Source: Aureococcus anophagefferens (lineage: Eukaryota > Sar > Pelagophyceae > Pelagomonadales > Pelagomonadaceae). Taken from it: a stretch of 64,000 nucleotides of DNA. Of the stretch, positions 9,644 through 18,819 are shown one piece after another (the stretch's first letter is position 1; each line of letters begins with the position of its first letter). The stretch is from contig NW_008705562.1 of assembly GCF_000186865.1 (NCBI RefSeq), positions 2,613,670 through 2,677,669 of the forward strand, in the 5' to 3' direction. The position numbers were made by a program, and so were the translations under genes. The notes under the pieces were generated by a model. That model had not been told where the DNA came from, ran no database searches, and saw only the letters and a program-made list of their open reading frames with translations.

Positions 9644-10204
9644 TTACTGCTGGGCCGCCTCGTCGAGGTCGACGACGGGCTCCTCGTCGCCGGCCTCGCT
9701 CGGCGGCGCCGAGCCGCTCCCGGAGCCGGACGCCGCGCTCCGGCTCGGCGACGACCGCGGCGCCGCGGGCGCGGGCGGCGGGGGCACGCACGCGAGGTCC
9801 ACGAAGCCCACGATGGGGTGGAGGATGTGGGCGGCGCCCTGGCGCTCCGCGACGACGACGCGCGCGTTCGGCGGCAGCGCGCCGACGACCGCGGCGTCGG
9901 CGTAGCGGTCGTCGCGGACCGTCGCGGCCGCGAGGAGCGCCGCCGGCGCGCCGAGCAGGTCCCCGAACTGGTCCTCGAGGTCCCGAATGGCCACGTCGTA
10001 GATGTGGAGCTGGTCCTCGAGCCGGTCGCGCTTGTCGCTCCGCGCGTTCTGCCGCCGCCGCAGCTCGGGCAGCAGCGTCGCGATGCGCTCGCGCTCGACG
10101 ACGAGCTTGTCGATCTCCGCGTCGCACCGCTCCCGGTCCGCCTTGCACCGGCCGAGGGCCTCGCGCAGCGGGTTCAGCGGCGACGGCGTGCAGGCGTAGG
10201 ACAT
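9644..10204 (-). CDS. Coiled-coil protein with SH3-like C-terminal motif
   Basis: A 186-residue protein. Residues 1-80 form a charged coiled coil (REALGRCKADRERCDAEID, LRRRQNARSDKRDRLEDQL). Residues about 108-142, GALPPNARVVVAERQG through HPIVGFVDLA, match the SH3-like tail of the 110-residue protein at 3478-3810 in spacing and most hydrophobic positions. The C-terminus is Ser/Pro/Gly-rich and acidic (EEPVVDLDEAAQQ). The gene converges on the GDGWN gene with only 12 bp between stops. Function unknown; a small adaptor or structural protein is plausible. Confidence 0.65.
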   Translation of the reverse strand: MSYACTPSPLNPLREALGRCKADRERCDAEIDKLVVERERIATLLPELRRRQNARSDKRDRLEDQLHIYDVAIRDLEDQFGDLLGAPAALLAAATVRDDRYADAAVVGALPPNARVVVAERQGAAHILHPIVGFVDLACVPPPPAPAAPRSSPSRSAASGSGSGSAPPSEAGDEEPVVDLDEAAQQ

Positions 10205-10885
10205 CGTGGAACAGCCAAGAGCTGGGCAGCCAGCGTCTCGATGGTCGTCCTTGTCGTCCTACTTCTAACTAGGGCGCTCGGCCGCGGCGCTCGGCGCGCC
10301 CGCCGGCGGCCCGCCGGCGCGAAAGTGCCCGCGCTCGAGCCCGGCCGCCGCCGGACAGAGGCGCCGCGCGGCCGACCAACTTCCCCCGCCCACGAGACGT
10401 GCGAGGCGACTGGTCGTATACATCAGGGCACTTCGTCAGCGCGCGCGCGCCGGCGTCCGGGCCGCGGCCGGCGAAGTGCGGGTGGAGAGGCACGGTGTCG
10501 CTTTCGGGAGGAGTGTGGGGGAGCAATGATCGGGGGTGGTGTTTTTTCTGGTGTTTCGTGTGGCTGTCGGCCGGCGCGGGGCGCGGCCGCGTTTTCTGTT
10601 GTTTCTGGATTTTTTCGCCGTTCGCGGAGCCGGTCGTGCGGCGCGGAGCGCGCGTCGCCCTCGGCTTTGTGGGCGCGGGGCGCGTCGCGGGTGCGCGGGT
10701 GGCCTTGGGTCTTGGTGCGGCGCGCGGCGCCTCGGGCCGGGGGGTCGCGCTCCGCCGCCGCGGCTCCGGGAGCGGGTTCGTTTTTTCGTTTCGTCGTAGC
10801 GGGGACCGCCGCGCGGATCGGGCGCGGTCGTGAGAGTGTCGATGCGAGGGGGCGAGGGGCTTTTGGGGGCGGGGGCGCGCCCCGT
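10205..10885. other. Spacer between two minus-strand genes
   Basis: About 680 bp. It should hold the promoter of the coiled-coil gene (start 10204) and the 3' UTR of the exchanger (stop 10886-10888). The stretch around 10500-10830 is G/T-rich on the plus strand. A 144-codon frame at 10399-10833 has Arg/Gly/Trp-rich composition unlike the real genes here, so I do not call it coding. No repeat or RNA gene is seen. Confidence 0.6.
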
Positions 10886-12757
10886 TCAAGAGATGGACTT
10901 GAACGTGATGGACACGGCGAGGAAGAGGAAGTAGAGGGAGAACATGACCAGCCCGAGCTTCAGGTCCAGCGTCCAGTTGTTCCTCATGACGCTCAGCACG
11001 ACGAGCGCGACCATGCTGAGGAGCATGATCGTGTCGAAGGCGATGCCCGTCGTCGAGAAGTCCCAGCTCGCGTTCTTCAGCGGGTTGCCGATGATCGCGA
11101 CGACGAGGTACTTCGTCAGCGTCGGCACGGGGAGGCCGACGAGGATGTCGAAGACGTTGGAGCCGATGGACGACGAGATGGCCATGTCGCCGCGGCCCTC
11201 GCGCGCCATGTACATGGAGCTCAGCGCGTCGGGGATCGACGTGCCCGCGGCGAGCACCGTGAGGCCCATGATGTAGTCGCCGATGCCGACGACCGAGCCG
11301 ATGATCGTCGTCCAGACGACCATCATGTACGCGAAGACGACGAGCCACATGAGGGACCCGGCGAAGGTGCCGAGGAACCACTTCTTCTTGTCGGGGTGCG
11401 CGCAGTCCGGGAGCGTGCCGTAGAGGCAGACCTTGAGCGGCGCCGCGACGATGAAGAGGATCCGGTCCGGCGCGTCGTCGGGCCAGGCCCAGGGGTCCTC
11501 CCACTCGTCCTCGTCCTCCTCCTCGCCGCCCTTGGCCTCCTCGCCGCCGTTGGCCGCCTTGTCCGCGGCGCCGGGCCCGTCGGGGGGCACGCTGTCGTAG
11601 ATCTGCTTCGAGTAGACGCCGACGCCCGCGCCCGCGTCGGGCCCGGGCGACTCGGCGGCCTCGACGCCCTCGGCGTCGCTCGGCGCGCCGCCGCCCGACG
11701 CCGCGACCTCGACGGTCGTCGCGCCGCCGTCGGACGCGGCCTTCTTGGCCTCCGCGGCCGCGCGCGCGATCGACGGCCGGTCCTCGCCGCCGGGCCGGAC
11801 CTTCGCGTTCTTCTCCATGCCGAACTGGCGCGTCGTGAAGATCTCGAGGGGCTCGTTGTAGGCCATGATGGTCACGTAGCAGAGGTAGAGGAGGAAGAGG
11901 ATGAGAGCCTCGTACCAGACCATGGACTCGTCGGACACGCAGGCCGCGAGCACGAGCAGGCCCATGATGTAGTAGGAGCAGTCGCGGAAGAGGGGCCACC
12001 ACGTGAGCGGCAGCGCGCCGCCGGGCACGACGAGGGCGCACATGCCGATGACGAAGAGCACGTTGAAGACCGCCGACCCGACGATGGTGCCGAAGCCGAT
12101 GTCGGACCGCGACACGAACTGTCCCATGAACGACGTCGCGAGCTCCGGCGCGGACCCGCCCGCGGCCATGAACGTCGCGCCCGCGACGTCGTCGTCGATC
12201 TCCCACTTCTCGACCATGCAGTCCAGCGCCGGGCCGAAGAAGTTGTCGCAGACGATCATGAGCGCGAGGAACATGTAGCAGACGCCGAGCACGTGGAAGA
12301 CGACGAGCGGCGAGTTGCCGTGCTGGTTGCCCTTGCCCTTCTTGTGGATGAAGGCGTCGCCGACCCAGAACGGGTTCTTCTCCTTCTGCTGCTGCGCGTT
12401 CTTGGCGTGGCTCAGGGACCGGGGCGACCGCTCCCCGAGCCTCGGGCGGTCGGGCCCGGGTTCGCCGTCCCGGAGGTCGGCGCCGCCGGGGGCCGGGGGC
12501 GCCCGGGCGGCCCCGGCGCCGGCCGGGGGGTCGCGCGCGCGCGCGTCGCCGCCGTCGCTCCCCGCCGCCGCCCGCAGACTCCTCCCGGGCCCTATCCTCG
12601 GGCCGCGCGCGAGCGTTGAAAGGTCGATAGCGAGGGCCACGGCGAGAAATCCGCCCATCACGCAGAGGAGGCCCCGGGAGCGGAACACCCGCTGTCGTCG
12701 TCGGCCCCGGCACGGCCGGGGCTCACGCCCGCAGGCGCGCGCCACCGCCACCTCCAT
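10886..12757 (-). CDS. K+-dependent Na+/Ca2+ exchanger (NCKX / SLC24 family)
   Basis: A 623-residue membrane protein if translation starts at MEVAVARACG (12757); the frame is open upstream but reads like 5' UTR. The first hydrophobic segment (LLCVMGGFLAVALAIDL) is a signal anchor. The two alpha-repeats that form the ion-binding site are clear: ATFMAAGGSAPELATSFMGQ in the N-terminal half and LTVLAAGTSIPDALSSMYMA with SSIGSNVFDILVGLPVP in the C-terminal half. The acidic residues in GGSAPE and GTSIPD are the cation ligands in this family. Between the halves lies a long cytosolic loop rich in Ala/Gly/Glu, ending in EEEDEDEWEDPWAWPDD. It exports calcium in exchange for sodium at the plasma membrane or an internal membrane. 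No introns are needed. Confidence 0.93.
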   Translation of the reverse strand: MEVAVARACGREPRPCRGRRRQRVFRSRGLLCVMGGFLAVALAIDLSTLARGPRIGPGRSLRAAAGSDGGDARARDPPAGAGAARAPPAPGGADLRDGEPGPDRPRLGERSPRSLSHAKNAQQQKEKNPFWVGDAFIHKKGKGNQHGNSPLVVFHVLGVCYMFLALMIVCDNFFGPALDCMVEKWEIDDDVAGATFMAAGGSAPELATSFMGQFVSRSDIGFGTIVGSAVFNVLFVIGMCALVVPGGALPLTWWPLFRDCSYYIMGLLVLAACVSDESMVWYEALILFLLYLCYVTIMAYNEPLEIFTTRQFGMEKNAKVRPGGEDRPSIARAAAEAKKAASDGGATTVEVAASGGGAPSDAEGVEAAESPGPDAGAGVGVYSKQIYDSVPPDGPGAADKAANGGEEAKGGEEEDEDEWEDPWAWPDDAPDRILFIVAAPLKVCLYGTLPDCAHPDKKKWFLGTFAGSLMWLVVFAYMMVVWTTIIGSVVGIGDYIMGLTVLAAGTSIPDALSSMYMAREGRGDMAISSSIGSNVFDILVGLPVPTLTKYLVVAIIGNPLKNASWDFSTTGIAFDTIMLLSMVALVVLSVMRNNWTLDLKLGLVMFSLYFLFLAVSITFKSIS

Positions 12758-13288
12758 GGCGTCCCTCAACAGGCAGTGGCCGCTGAGCAGCCCAGCCTCG
12801 CGTTGTTGGACGGGAGTGCTTTGTGGAGCGCCCGGTAGATTGAGATACGTAGATACGTCGCCGGGAAACATGGGCTTTTGCCGATAGACGTCGACGGGAT
12901 TTGAGGCGGGACGCTCGATTGCGCGGGTCCAGCGTCGTCCAGCGCCTCCGCGCGGGCGCGCCACGGGTCGCCGCCGCGCGACGGCCTCCCCCGAGGAATC
13001 GCCCTCGGCGGCGCGCTTGGCCGCGCTGTGTTCTGAGGTACGGGGACGGACGATGCTTCGGGCTTGGACGTCGGCGCGGCGCGGCTGCGGATGTGTGCGC
13101 CGGCGCGCCGTCGGTGCCCAGGCCAGACGCCGAGAGGCGACATGTCAGGCGCCGCCGACGACGGCCGATCGGGGCCCCGGTGTAATCTTTTGTCCGTCGG
13201 ACAAAGGATTGGTCCTCGCGAGACGGCCGAGACGCCGCGCGCATGGGCGTCGACTCCAGCCCTTCATGAGAGCCCCGGACGACGTTGA
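12758..13288. promoter_or_regulatory. Bidirectional spacer between exchanger and CAF1 genes
   Basis: 531 bp between divergent starts. Several short open frames occur on both strands, but none has family similarity or consistent composition. The segment GAGATACGTAGATACGTCGCCGGG near 12842 contains a short repeat (GATACGT twice). No TATA-like box is obvious. Confidence 0.5.
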
Positions 13289-14516
13289 ATGAGCGAGAGT
13301 GGTTTGGAGACGGACAGGGAACCCCCGGGTGAGGCCCGGGCCGGTTCTTCTGACAACGGCGTCGAGAAAAATGGCGTGAAGCATGACAAGCCGGCCGACA
13401 AGCCGGTCGACAGCGGGTTTTTCCCCGACAAGGACGGGAAGATGGTCGAGATTAAGGACGTCTGGGCGTCCACGCTAGACGCGGAGATGGCCGTGATCCG
13501 CGAGCTCGTCGAGTCCTACCCGTGCGTTCCGCCGCGTCCGCGAGCCGCGCTTCCGCCGCCGCAGCGCATATCCGCCGCGCGCGCGGCGGCGGCCCCCGCC
13601 GCCCGCGGCGGCGCGCCCCGCCCTCCGGGACGCTCGCGCGCGCCCTCCCGATCGCCCGGGACCCCGTCGCGCCCCCCCCACGCCGCGCCCGCCCCCCAGG
13701 TACGTCGCGATGGACACGGAGTTCCCCGGCGTCGTCGCCAAGCCGATCGGCGACGCGTACAGCACGGGCTACCAGTACCAGACGCTGCAGTGCAACGTGG
13801 ACCTGCTCAAGATCATCCAGCTCGGCATCAGCTTCTGCGACGGCGAGGGGAAGACGCCCGAGGAGGGCTGCTACTGCTTCCAGTTCAACTTCCGCTTCGA
13901 CCTCGCCGAGGACATGTACGCGGAGGACAGCATCCAGCTCCTCAAGGAGAGCGGCATCGACTTCCACCGGCACGCGACGGAGGGCATCGACGTCGCGCGC
14001 TTCGGCGAGCTCGTCATGATGAGCGGCCTCGTGCTCTGCGACGACGTCAAGTGGGTCTCGTTCCACAGCGGCTACGACTTCGGGTACCTGATCAAGATCC
14101 TGACCTGCCAGACGCTGCCCGCGGACGAGCAGGGCTTCTTCGAGCTGCTGGCCCTCTACTTCCCGACGCTCTACGACGTCAAGCTCCTCATGACGCACGT
14201 CGACGGCCTCCACGGCGGCCTCCAGCGCGTCGCCGAGGATCTAAAGGTCGAGCGCATCGGCCCCATGCACCAGGCGGGCTCCGACTCCATGCTCACGAAC
14301 GCGACCTTCTTCCGCCTCGCGGAGCTCGCCTTCTCCTCGCCGGAGAAGGTCGAGGAGAAGTACCGCGGCGCCATCTACGGCCTCGGCGAGCACGCGTACC
14401 GGGGCAAGCAGCACCAGGACGCCGCCGCGTCCAAGTACAACCAGGACAACGGCGGCACGATGAACGGGGGGCACCAGGTCCAGAACGGCGTCGTCAACAT
14501 GCCCAACGACGAGTAG
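13289..14516 (+). CDS. CAF1: CCR4-NOT deadenylase subunit CAF1/POP2 (two exons)
   Basis: Exons are 13289-13521 and 13700-14516 (349 residues). The 178-bp intron runs GTGCGTTCC...CCCCCCAG and the join reads ESYP-YVAMDTEFPG. CAF1 is a DEDD-type 3'-5' exonuclease that shortens mRNA poly(A) tails. The acidic catalytic residues appear in order: MDTEFPG (D and E), HSGYDFGYL (D) and HQAGSDSMLT (D). GDAYSTGYQYQTLQCNVDLLKIIQLG and EDMYAEDSIQLLKESGIDF are hallmarks of the family. Before the nuclease domain, about 55 residues are polar with KPADKPVDSG. The tail after the domain is Gln/Asn/Gly-rich. The exon 2 start GTACGTCG resembles the donor GTGCGTTC, a possible old target duplication. Confidence 0.95.
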
Positions 14517-14772
14517 GCGTGTCGTCCGTCGTCGTGTCCCTGTGTCCTCTCCGTGCTTCGCTCGCGCCTCTCGCCTCCGCCCACGCGGGGGCGCCCGACA
14601 AAAACAAACCTCGATCCTCGCGATCCCGGACGGCGCCGACCGCCGCGTGCTCCGCGGCGCGAGGCGCCTTTCCGGCAACCAATACCGACGCGCGCGACGC
14701 CGCCCTAACGGACGACTGACCGCGCACACGCGGACGGGTGTGGGGGCTCATTTCGAATCGAGATCGCGCCGG

Positions 14773-14784
14773 GGGCAGCCCCGA
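14773..14784 (+). promoter_or_regulatory. GGGCAGCCCCGA motif before the ankyrin-MORN gene
   Basis: An exact 12-mer that recurs at 33952-33963 and 51709-51720, each time 25-41 bp upstream of a start codon. It is a candidate core-promoter or initiator element, inferred only from recurrence. Confidence 0.4.
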
Positions 14785-14809
14785 CCGAAACTTCGAAGAC
14801 CTGTGCACG

Positions 14810-17281
14810 ATGGCGGCGGCCGACGGCGACGACGGCGACGCGCGCGAGGCGCTGTTCTGGGCCTGCCGCGCGGGCGTCGGCGACACGGTGCGCGCGCTGC
14901 TCGAGATCGAGCCCGAGCTCGCGACGGCGGAGCTCGGCGCCTTCGAGGGCCACGACGTCCACGGCGCCGTGCCCCTCGCGGCGAACCGGCGCTGCTACAC
15001 GTTCACGGGCTCGCGCAAGGACGGCCACACCTACGCGCTCCACGTCGCCGCCGAGTCGGGCCACAAGGCCCTCGTCAGGGCCCTCGTCGACGTCCACGGC
15101 GCGGACCCCGGCGCGCGCGACTACCGGGGCCGCGCGGCGCGCGACGTCGCGAACGGCGACGCGCGCGACGCCTTCAAGGAGTTCGCGGGCCTCGAGTACG
15201 ACGTGCGCGAGCGCTACGCGGGGGACGAGGACGAATCCGGCGAGCCCCACGGCGCGGGCAAACTCTACCGCAAGCGCGCGGGCTACGAGGAGCGCGAGTT
15301 CCTATTGTACGACGGCGCGTGGCACCACGGCCGCTACCACGGCGCGGGCGCGCTCTACCACGCGGGCACGGACACGTTGGCCTACAGCGGCAAGTGGGTC
15401 CACGGCGTGCGCCACGGCGGCGGCCGGAGCTTCGGGGAGACGGGCGCGCTCGAGTACGACGGCGCGCACCGCGTGAACAAGCGCCACGGCTTCGGCCGCG
15501 CGTACGCGCAGGGCAAATGCGTCTACGAGGGCCGCTGGCGCCGGGGCTACAAGCACGGCTACGGGCGCCTCGACTTCCTCGACGAGGGCGGCGAGTCCAC
15601 GGGCCACTTCGAGGGCTCGTTCCGCGACGACAAGATGTGCGGCGCGGGCACGTACTTCCACGCGAACGGCGACCGCTACGAGGGCCAGTTCGACGACAAC
15701 GCGCCCGACGGCCACGGGTCCTACTACGACGCCGCGTCGGGACAGCGCACGGACGGCACCTGGGACGACGGGAAGCTCCGCGCGGAGCCCGACGCGGCGC
15801 GGCCCCCGGGCGCGTTCGCCTTCGACGACGTCTACGACCTGCACCTCGTCAACGACTCGTCGGACGAGGACGACGTCATCTCCGACGAGGAGGAGGCGGC
15901 GGACCCGGGGACGCGGCGGCCCGCGGGCCTGTGCCGCATGCCGTGCCGCACGGCGGGCGGCGGCGACCTCAACATCGCCACGGAGTACGTCCACGCGGCC
16001 CACGTCGTCCACGTCGACTTCGTGGACCAGAAGCACGAGCCCGAGGTGCCCAGGGACTTCATGGTCGTCTACGACATCGTCGCGGCCTACGGGCGCCGCG
16101 TCGCGCCCGAGCGGCGGCGGACGCGCGTGAAAACGCGCGAGTCGCAGGCCGAGCGCGACGACGACAGCGGCGACGACGACCTGGAGACGGCGGCGGCGTC
16201 GCCCCTCGAGGCGCGCATCGACTTCATGCGCTTCCTCGCGAACATGACGCGGCGGCGCCACGCGCTCGAGGCGGCGCTCGAGGCGTCGGAGGCGGCGCTC
16301 GTCGCGGGCATGACCGAGGAGCTCGAGGCGCTCGTGGACACGCTGGAGCCGCTCCCGACGGGCGGCAACGACCAGGCCGCCCGCCTGCTCCAGGTGCTCA
16401 TCGAGTCCCGGTCCGCGAAGACGATCTACCCGCCCGTCGACGACGGCGAGGAGCGGGAAAAGGTCGACGCGACGCTCCTCGAGCCGCCGCTGAAGTGGGG
16501 CGACGGCGACGACGAGCCCGAGTACAAAACGCTCGAGGAGGCGCTCCGGTCCGTCGACGCGGTGCTGGCGGAGGTGTCCGCGGAGGTGCTCGCGCAGGAC
16601 GAGGAGGAGCAGGCGCGGAGCCGGCGGCGGGCGCGGGACGACGACGAGCCGGAGGCGCTCGACGAGCTCCTGGCGCAGGTCTGCGCGCGCCACGGCGTCG
16701 CCGACGACGATCTCGCGGACGTCGGCGCGGTCCTCCGGGACGTGCGGGCGAAGCACGGCGTCCCCGGCGACGACCTCGCGCTGCCGCCGCCGCCGCCGGA
16801 CCCGGACGCGGACCAGGCGGACCTGACGCGGCGGCTCGACGCCATCTTCCGCACGGGCGAGCTCGGCGACGACGACGACGTCGTCGTGGACCAGATCCTC
16901 AAGCGCGTCCGCGAGCGGCACGACCTCCCGGACGACGACGCCGTCGCGCTGCGCGCGCCGCCGGAGCTCGAGCACGAGGAGGACCTCGAAAAGCTGCTCG
17001 CGGCCGTCCGCGCGCGCCACGGGCTGCCGGACGTGTCGGAGCACGTGCGGCGGGCCATCGCGTCGGGCGACGTGCCCGCGGACGCGCCGGCCATGAGCGA
17101 CGCCGAGGCCGCGGCCTTCGCCGAGGCCTACGTCGACCCGTCGAAGCTGCCCTACCGCGAGGACATGATGGCCACGGAGGACCGGGCGCTCATCGCCCAC
17201 TACGACGACCTCATCGCGCGCGCCGGGGACGAGAAGGCGGACTTCGCCGCGCTCGAGGCCGAGTATCGGAATCTGCGATAA
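14810..17281 (+). CDS. Ankyrin-MORN repeat protein
   Basis: An 823-residue protein starting MAAADGDDGD; an in-frame Met at 14738 is possible but adds only a polar segment. Residues about 13-125 are ankyrin-like (LFWACRAGVGDTVRALLEIE, ALHVAAESGHKALVRALVD). Residues about 150-320 hold seven or so MORN units, for example YDGAWHHGRYHGAGALYHAG, YEGRWRRGYKHGYGRLDF and YEGQFDDNAPDGHGSYYDA. MORN repeats bind membranes or act as scaffolds in cilia and cell-cortex structures. The rest is charged and mostly helical, with four spaced copies of a VxxRHGxxDDxL-like unit between residues 620 and 760 (CARHGVADDDLADV, RAKHGVPGDDL, RERHDLPDDD, RARHGLPDVS). GGGCAGCCCCGA lies at 14773-14784, 26 bp before the ATG. 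Confidence 0.85.
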   Translation: MAAADGDDGDAREALFWACRAGVGDTVRALLEIEPELATAELGAFEGHDVHGAVPLAANRRCYTFTGSRKDGHTYALHVAAESGHKALVRALVDVHGADPGARDYRGRAARDVANGDARDAFKEFAGLEYDVRERYAGDEDESGEPHGAGKLYRKRAGYEEREFLLYDGAWHHGRYHGAGALYHAGTDTLAYSGKWVHGVRHGGGRSFGETGALEYDGAHRVNKRHGFGRAYAQGKCVYEGRWRRGYKHGYGRLDFLDEGGESTGHFEGSFRDDKMCGAGTYFHANGDRYEGQFDDNAPDGHGSYYDAASGQRTDGTWDDGKLRAEPDAARPPGAFAFDDVYDLHLVNDSSDEDDVISDEEEAADPGTRRPAGLCRMPCRTAGGGDLNIATEYVHAAHVVHVDFVDQKHEPEVPRDFMVVYDIVAAYGRRVAPERRRTRVKTRESQAERDDDSGDDDLETAAASPLEARIDFMRFLANMTRRRHALEAALEASEAALVAGMTEELEALVDTLEPLPTGGNDQAARLLQVLIESRSAKTIYPPVDDGEEREKVDATLLEPPLKWGDGDDEPEYKTLEEALRSVDAVLAEVSAEVLAQDEEEQARSRRRARDDDEPEALDELLAQVCARHGVADDDLADVGAVLRDVRAKHGVPGDDLALPPPPPDPDADQADLTRRLDAIFRTGELGDDDDVVVDQILKRVRERHDLPDDDAVALRAPPELEHEEDLEKLLAAVRARHGLPDVSEHVRRAIASGDVPADAPAMSDAEAAAFAEAYVDPSKLPYREDMMATEDRALIAHYDDLIARAGDEKADFAALEAEYRNLR

Positions 17282-17357
17282 TAAGACGGCGGGGCCAAAC
17301 GCGCGCCGGGGGAAAGGGGCGCGCGCGCTCCAAAGCGTCCGCGGTCGAGGCCCGCGC

Positions 17358-18568
17358 CTAGGCCGCCTTCTTCTTCGGCGCGAGGAGGTCGTCGATGACG
17401 GAGTAGATGAGGACGCCGCCGATGGCGACGCCCGCGCCGATCTTCTGCTCGTCCGTGAGGGCCTTGCCCGTGATGGCGGCCATGTAGATGAGCACGATGA
17501 CGCGCTTCGCCGTGTTGGCGACGGACGCGGTGACCGCGCCCGTCGTCTTGATCGTCATCGTCGCGAGCTCGTTGTAGAGGTAGAAGGCGAGGCCCGACAT
17601 GGCGAGGTTGAACTGGAGCTCCTTGGACGTCTTGAGCAGCTCGAGGAACTTGGGCCACATGTCGCCCTCGGTGTAGAACATGACCGGGAGCGAGATGAGG
17701 AACGCGAGGATCTCCGTGACCGCGTACTGGTTGCCGACGCCGCCGTAGCGCGCCTTGATGTCCTTGTCCGTCATGAGCTTCTTGTTCTCGGAGCCCTTGA
17801 AGGCCGCGAACGCGTTGGCCAGCAGGCCGAACTGGAGCGCGGTCATGTCGAACTTGAGCGTGTAGGCGCCCTCGACCTTCTTCATCGACGCGAACGCGAC
17901 GCCGCCGACGATGATGGGCAGGCAGCACCACTTGGGCAGGCTCGGGGGCTTGCCGTAGAAGATGGTGTTGACGATGGCGCTGAGCACGGGCTCGCCGGCC
18001 TTGACGATCTGGCCGAAGAGCGGGTCGCCGCCTACGACGCGCGACGGTGATGATGGCTCGTCGTCTTCCCGGTCAAAGGCTCTCGAAAATGGGACGCCGG
18101 TCGCCGCCGAGCGCGAAGACGGACGCGCTGTGCGCGGCCGCCGCGCAGAAGCCCACGGGGATGGTCTTGAGGATGTCCGTGAACTTCGTGCCGGGCAGCT
18201 TCTGGCGGTCCGGCGTCTGGAGGCCGCAGAGCTTGATGGGGTTGAAGCTCAGCACCCAGAGCACGATCGCGTAGGCGGCGCAGACGCCGAGCTGCATCGT
18301 CGACACGGTCATGGTCATGCCCGCCGTCTTGCCGCCGACGGCGTCGAGCGCGCCCTTGTTGTACTCGTTGTACTTCGTGTTGCCCGCATACCTGGGGGTT
18401 TGCGTGTGTCGCGCGGCCAGAAAAGGCGGGCCCCGACTTGGTAGACGCGCGCGCCAGCGCTCTCTCCGGCGACCTCTCGCGCGGTCTTTGGAGCGTCTCC
18501 TACGGCGCGGGTGCGCGCCAGAAGACGAAGAAGAGGAGGAGCGCGACGGAATCGGGGGCACCGGCCAT
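17358..18568 (-). CDS. Triose-phosphate/phosphate-type translocator (three exons)
   Basis: Exons (in transcript order) are 18568-18519, 18391-18108 and 18031-17358, giving 335 residues. The N-terminus is MAGAPDSVALLLFFVFW, directly a first transmembrane helix, so no long presequence is present. The exon 1-2 join gives WYAGNTKYNEYNK, matching the family pattern WYxxNxxxNxxNK. Later segments such as GLQTPDRQKLPGTKFTDILK, ALGGDPLFGQIVKAGEPVLS and GGVAFASMKK fit the TPT/drug-metabolite transporter fold with about ten helices. The tail ends LLAPKKKAA, a lysine motif near the terminus that could act in ER/outer plastid membrane retention. Both introns use GC donors (18392-18518 and 18032-18107). 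The probable role is exchange of phosphorylated sugars or PEP for phosphate at a plastid envelope membrane. Confidence 0.88.
18032..18107 (-). mobile_element. Introner family 3 (short), copy in translocator gene
   Basis: A 76-bp GC-AG intron. Its first nine bases GCGGCGACC recur directly after the acceptor AG, the footprint of an 8-9 bp target duplication. Inside it carries CGGCGTCC and ATTTTCGAGAGccTTTGACCGGG; the same two blocks occur in the unrelated 7TM-gene intron at 34462-34543. A clear terminal inverted repeat is not seen. An alternative GT donor seven bases downstream also keeps frame but would add three residues inside a conserved stretch. Confidence 0.65.
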
Positions 18569-18819
18569 GGTTGAGATTGCGAAGAGGCGGAACTGGGGCA
18601 GCGAGCACCGACCGGACACGCACACGCGATCTCTGCGCGATCAGCGAAGTTTGTGGCGAAGTTTGTGCTGAGAGGCAAGCAAAACGCTGAAGCAAAGTTG
18701 CAGTGGGAACCGGCCCCATGATCCCCTGCTTGCTGCCGCGCCGAAAGGAGGGCTCCGAAAAAGCGACCCGCGACTCACATGTTAAAGAAGAACGCCGCGA
18801 GGAAGCGCGCGGCGTCTCC

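Noticed and set aside
10399..10833. 144-codon plus-strand frame in the spacer before the exchanger
   Set aside because: Repetitive Gly/Arg/Phe/Trp composition, no conserved motif, and it lies over the probable 3' UTR of the exchanger.
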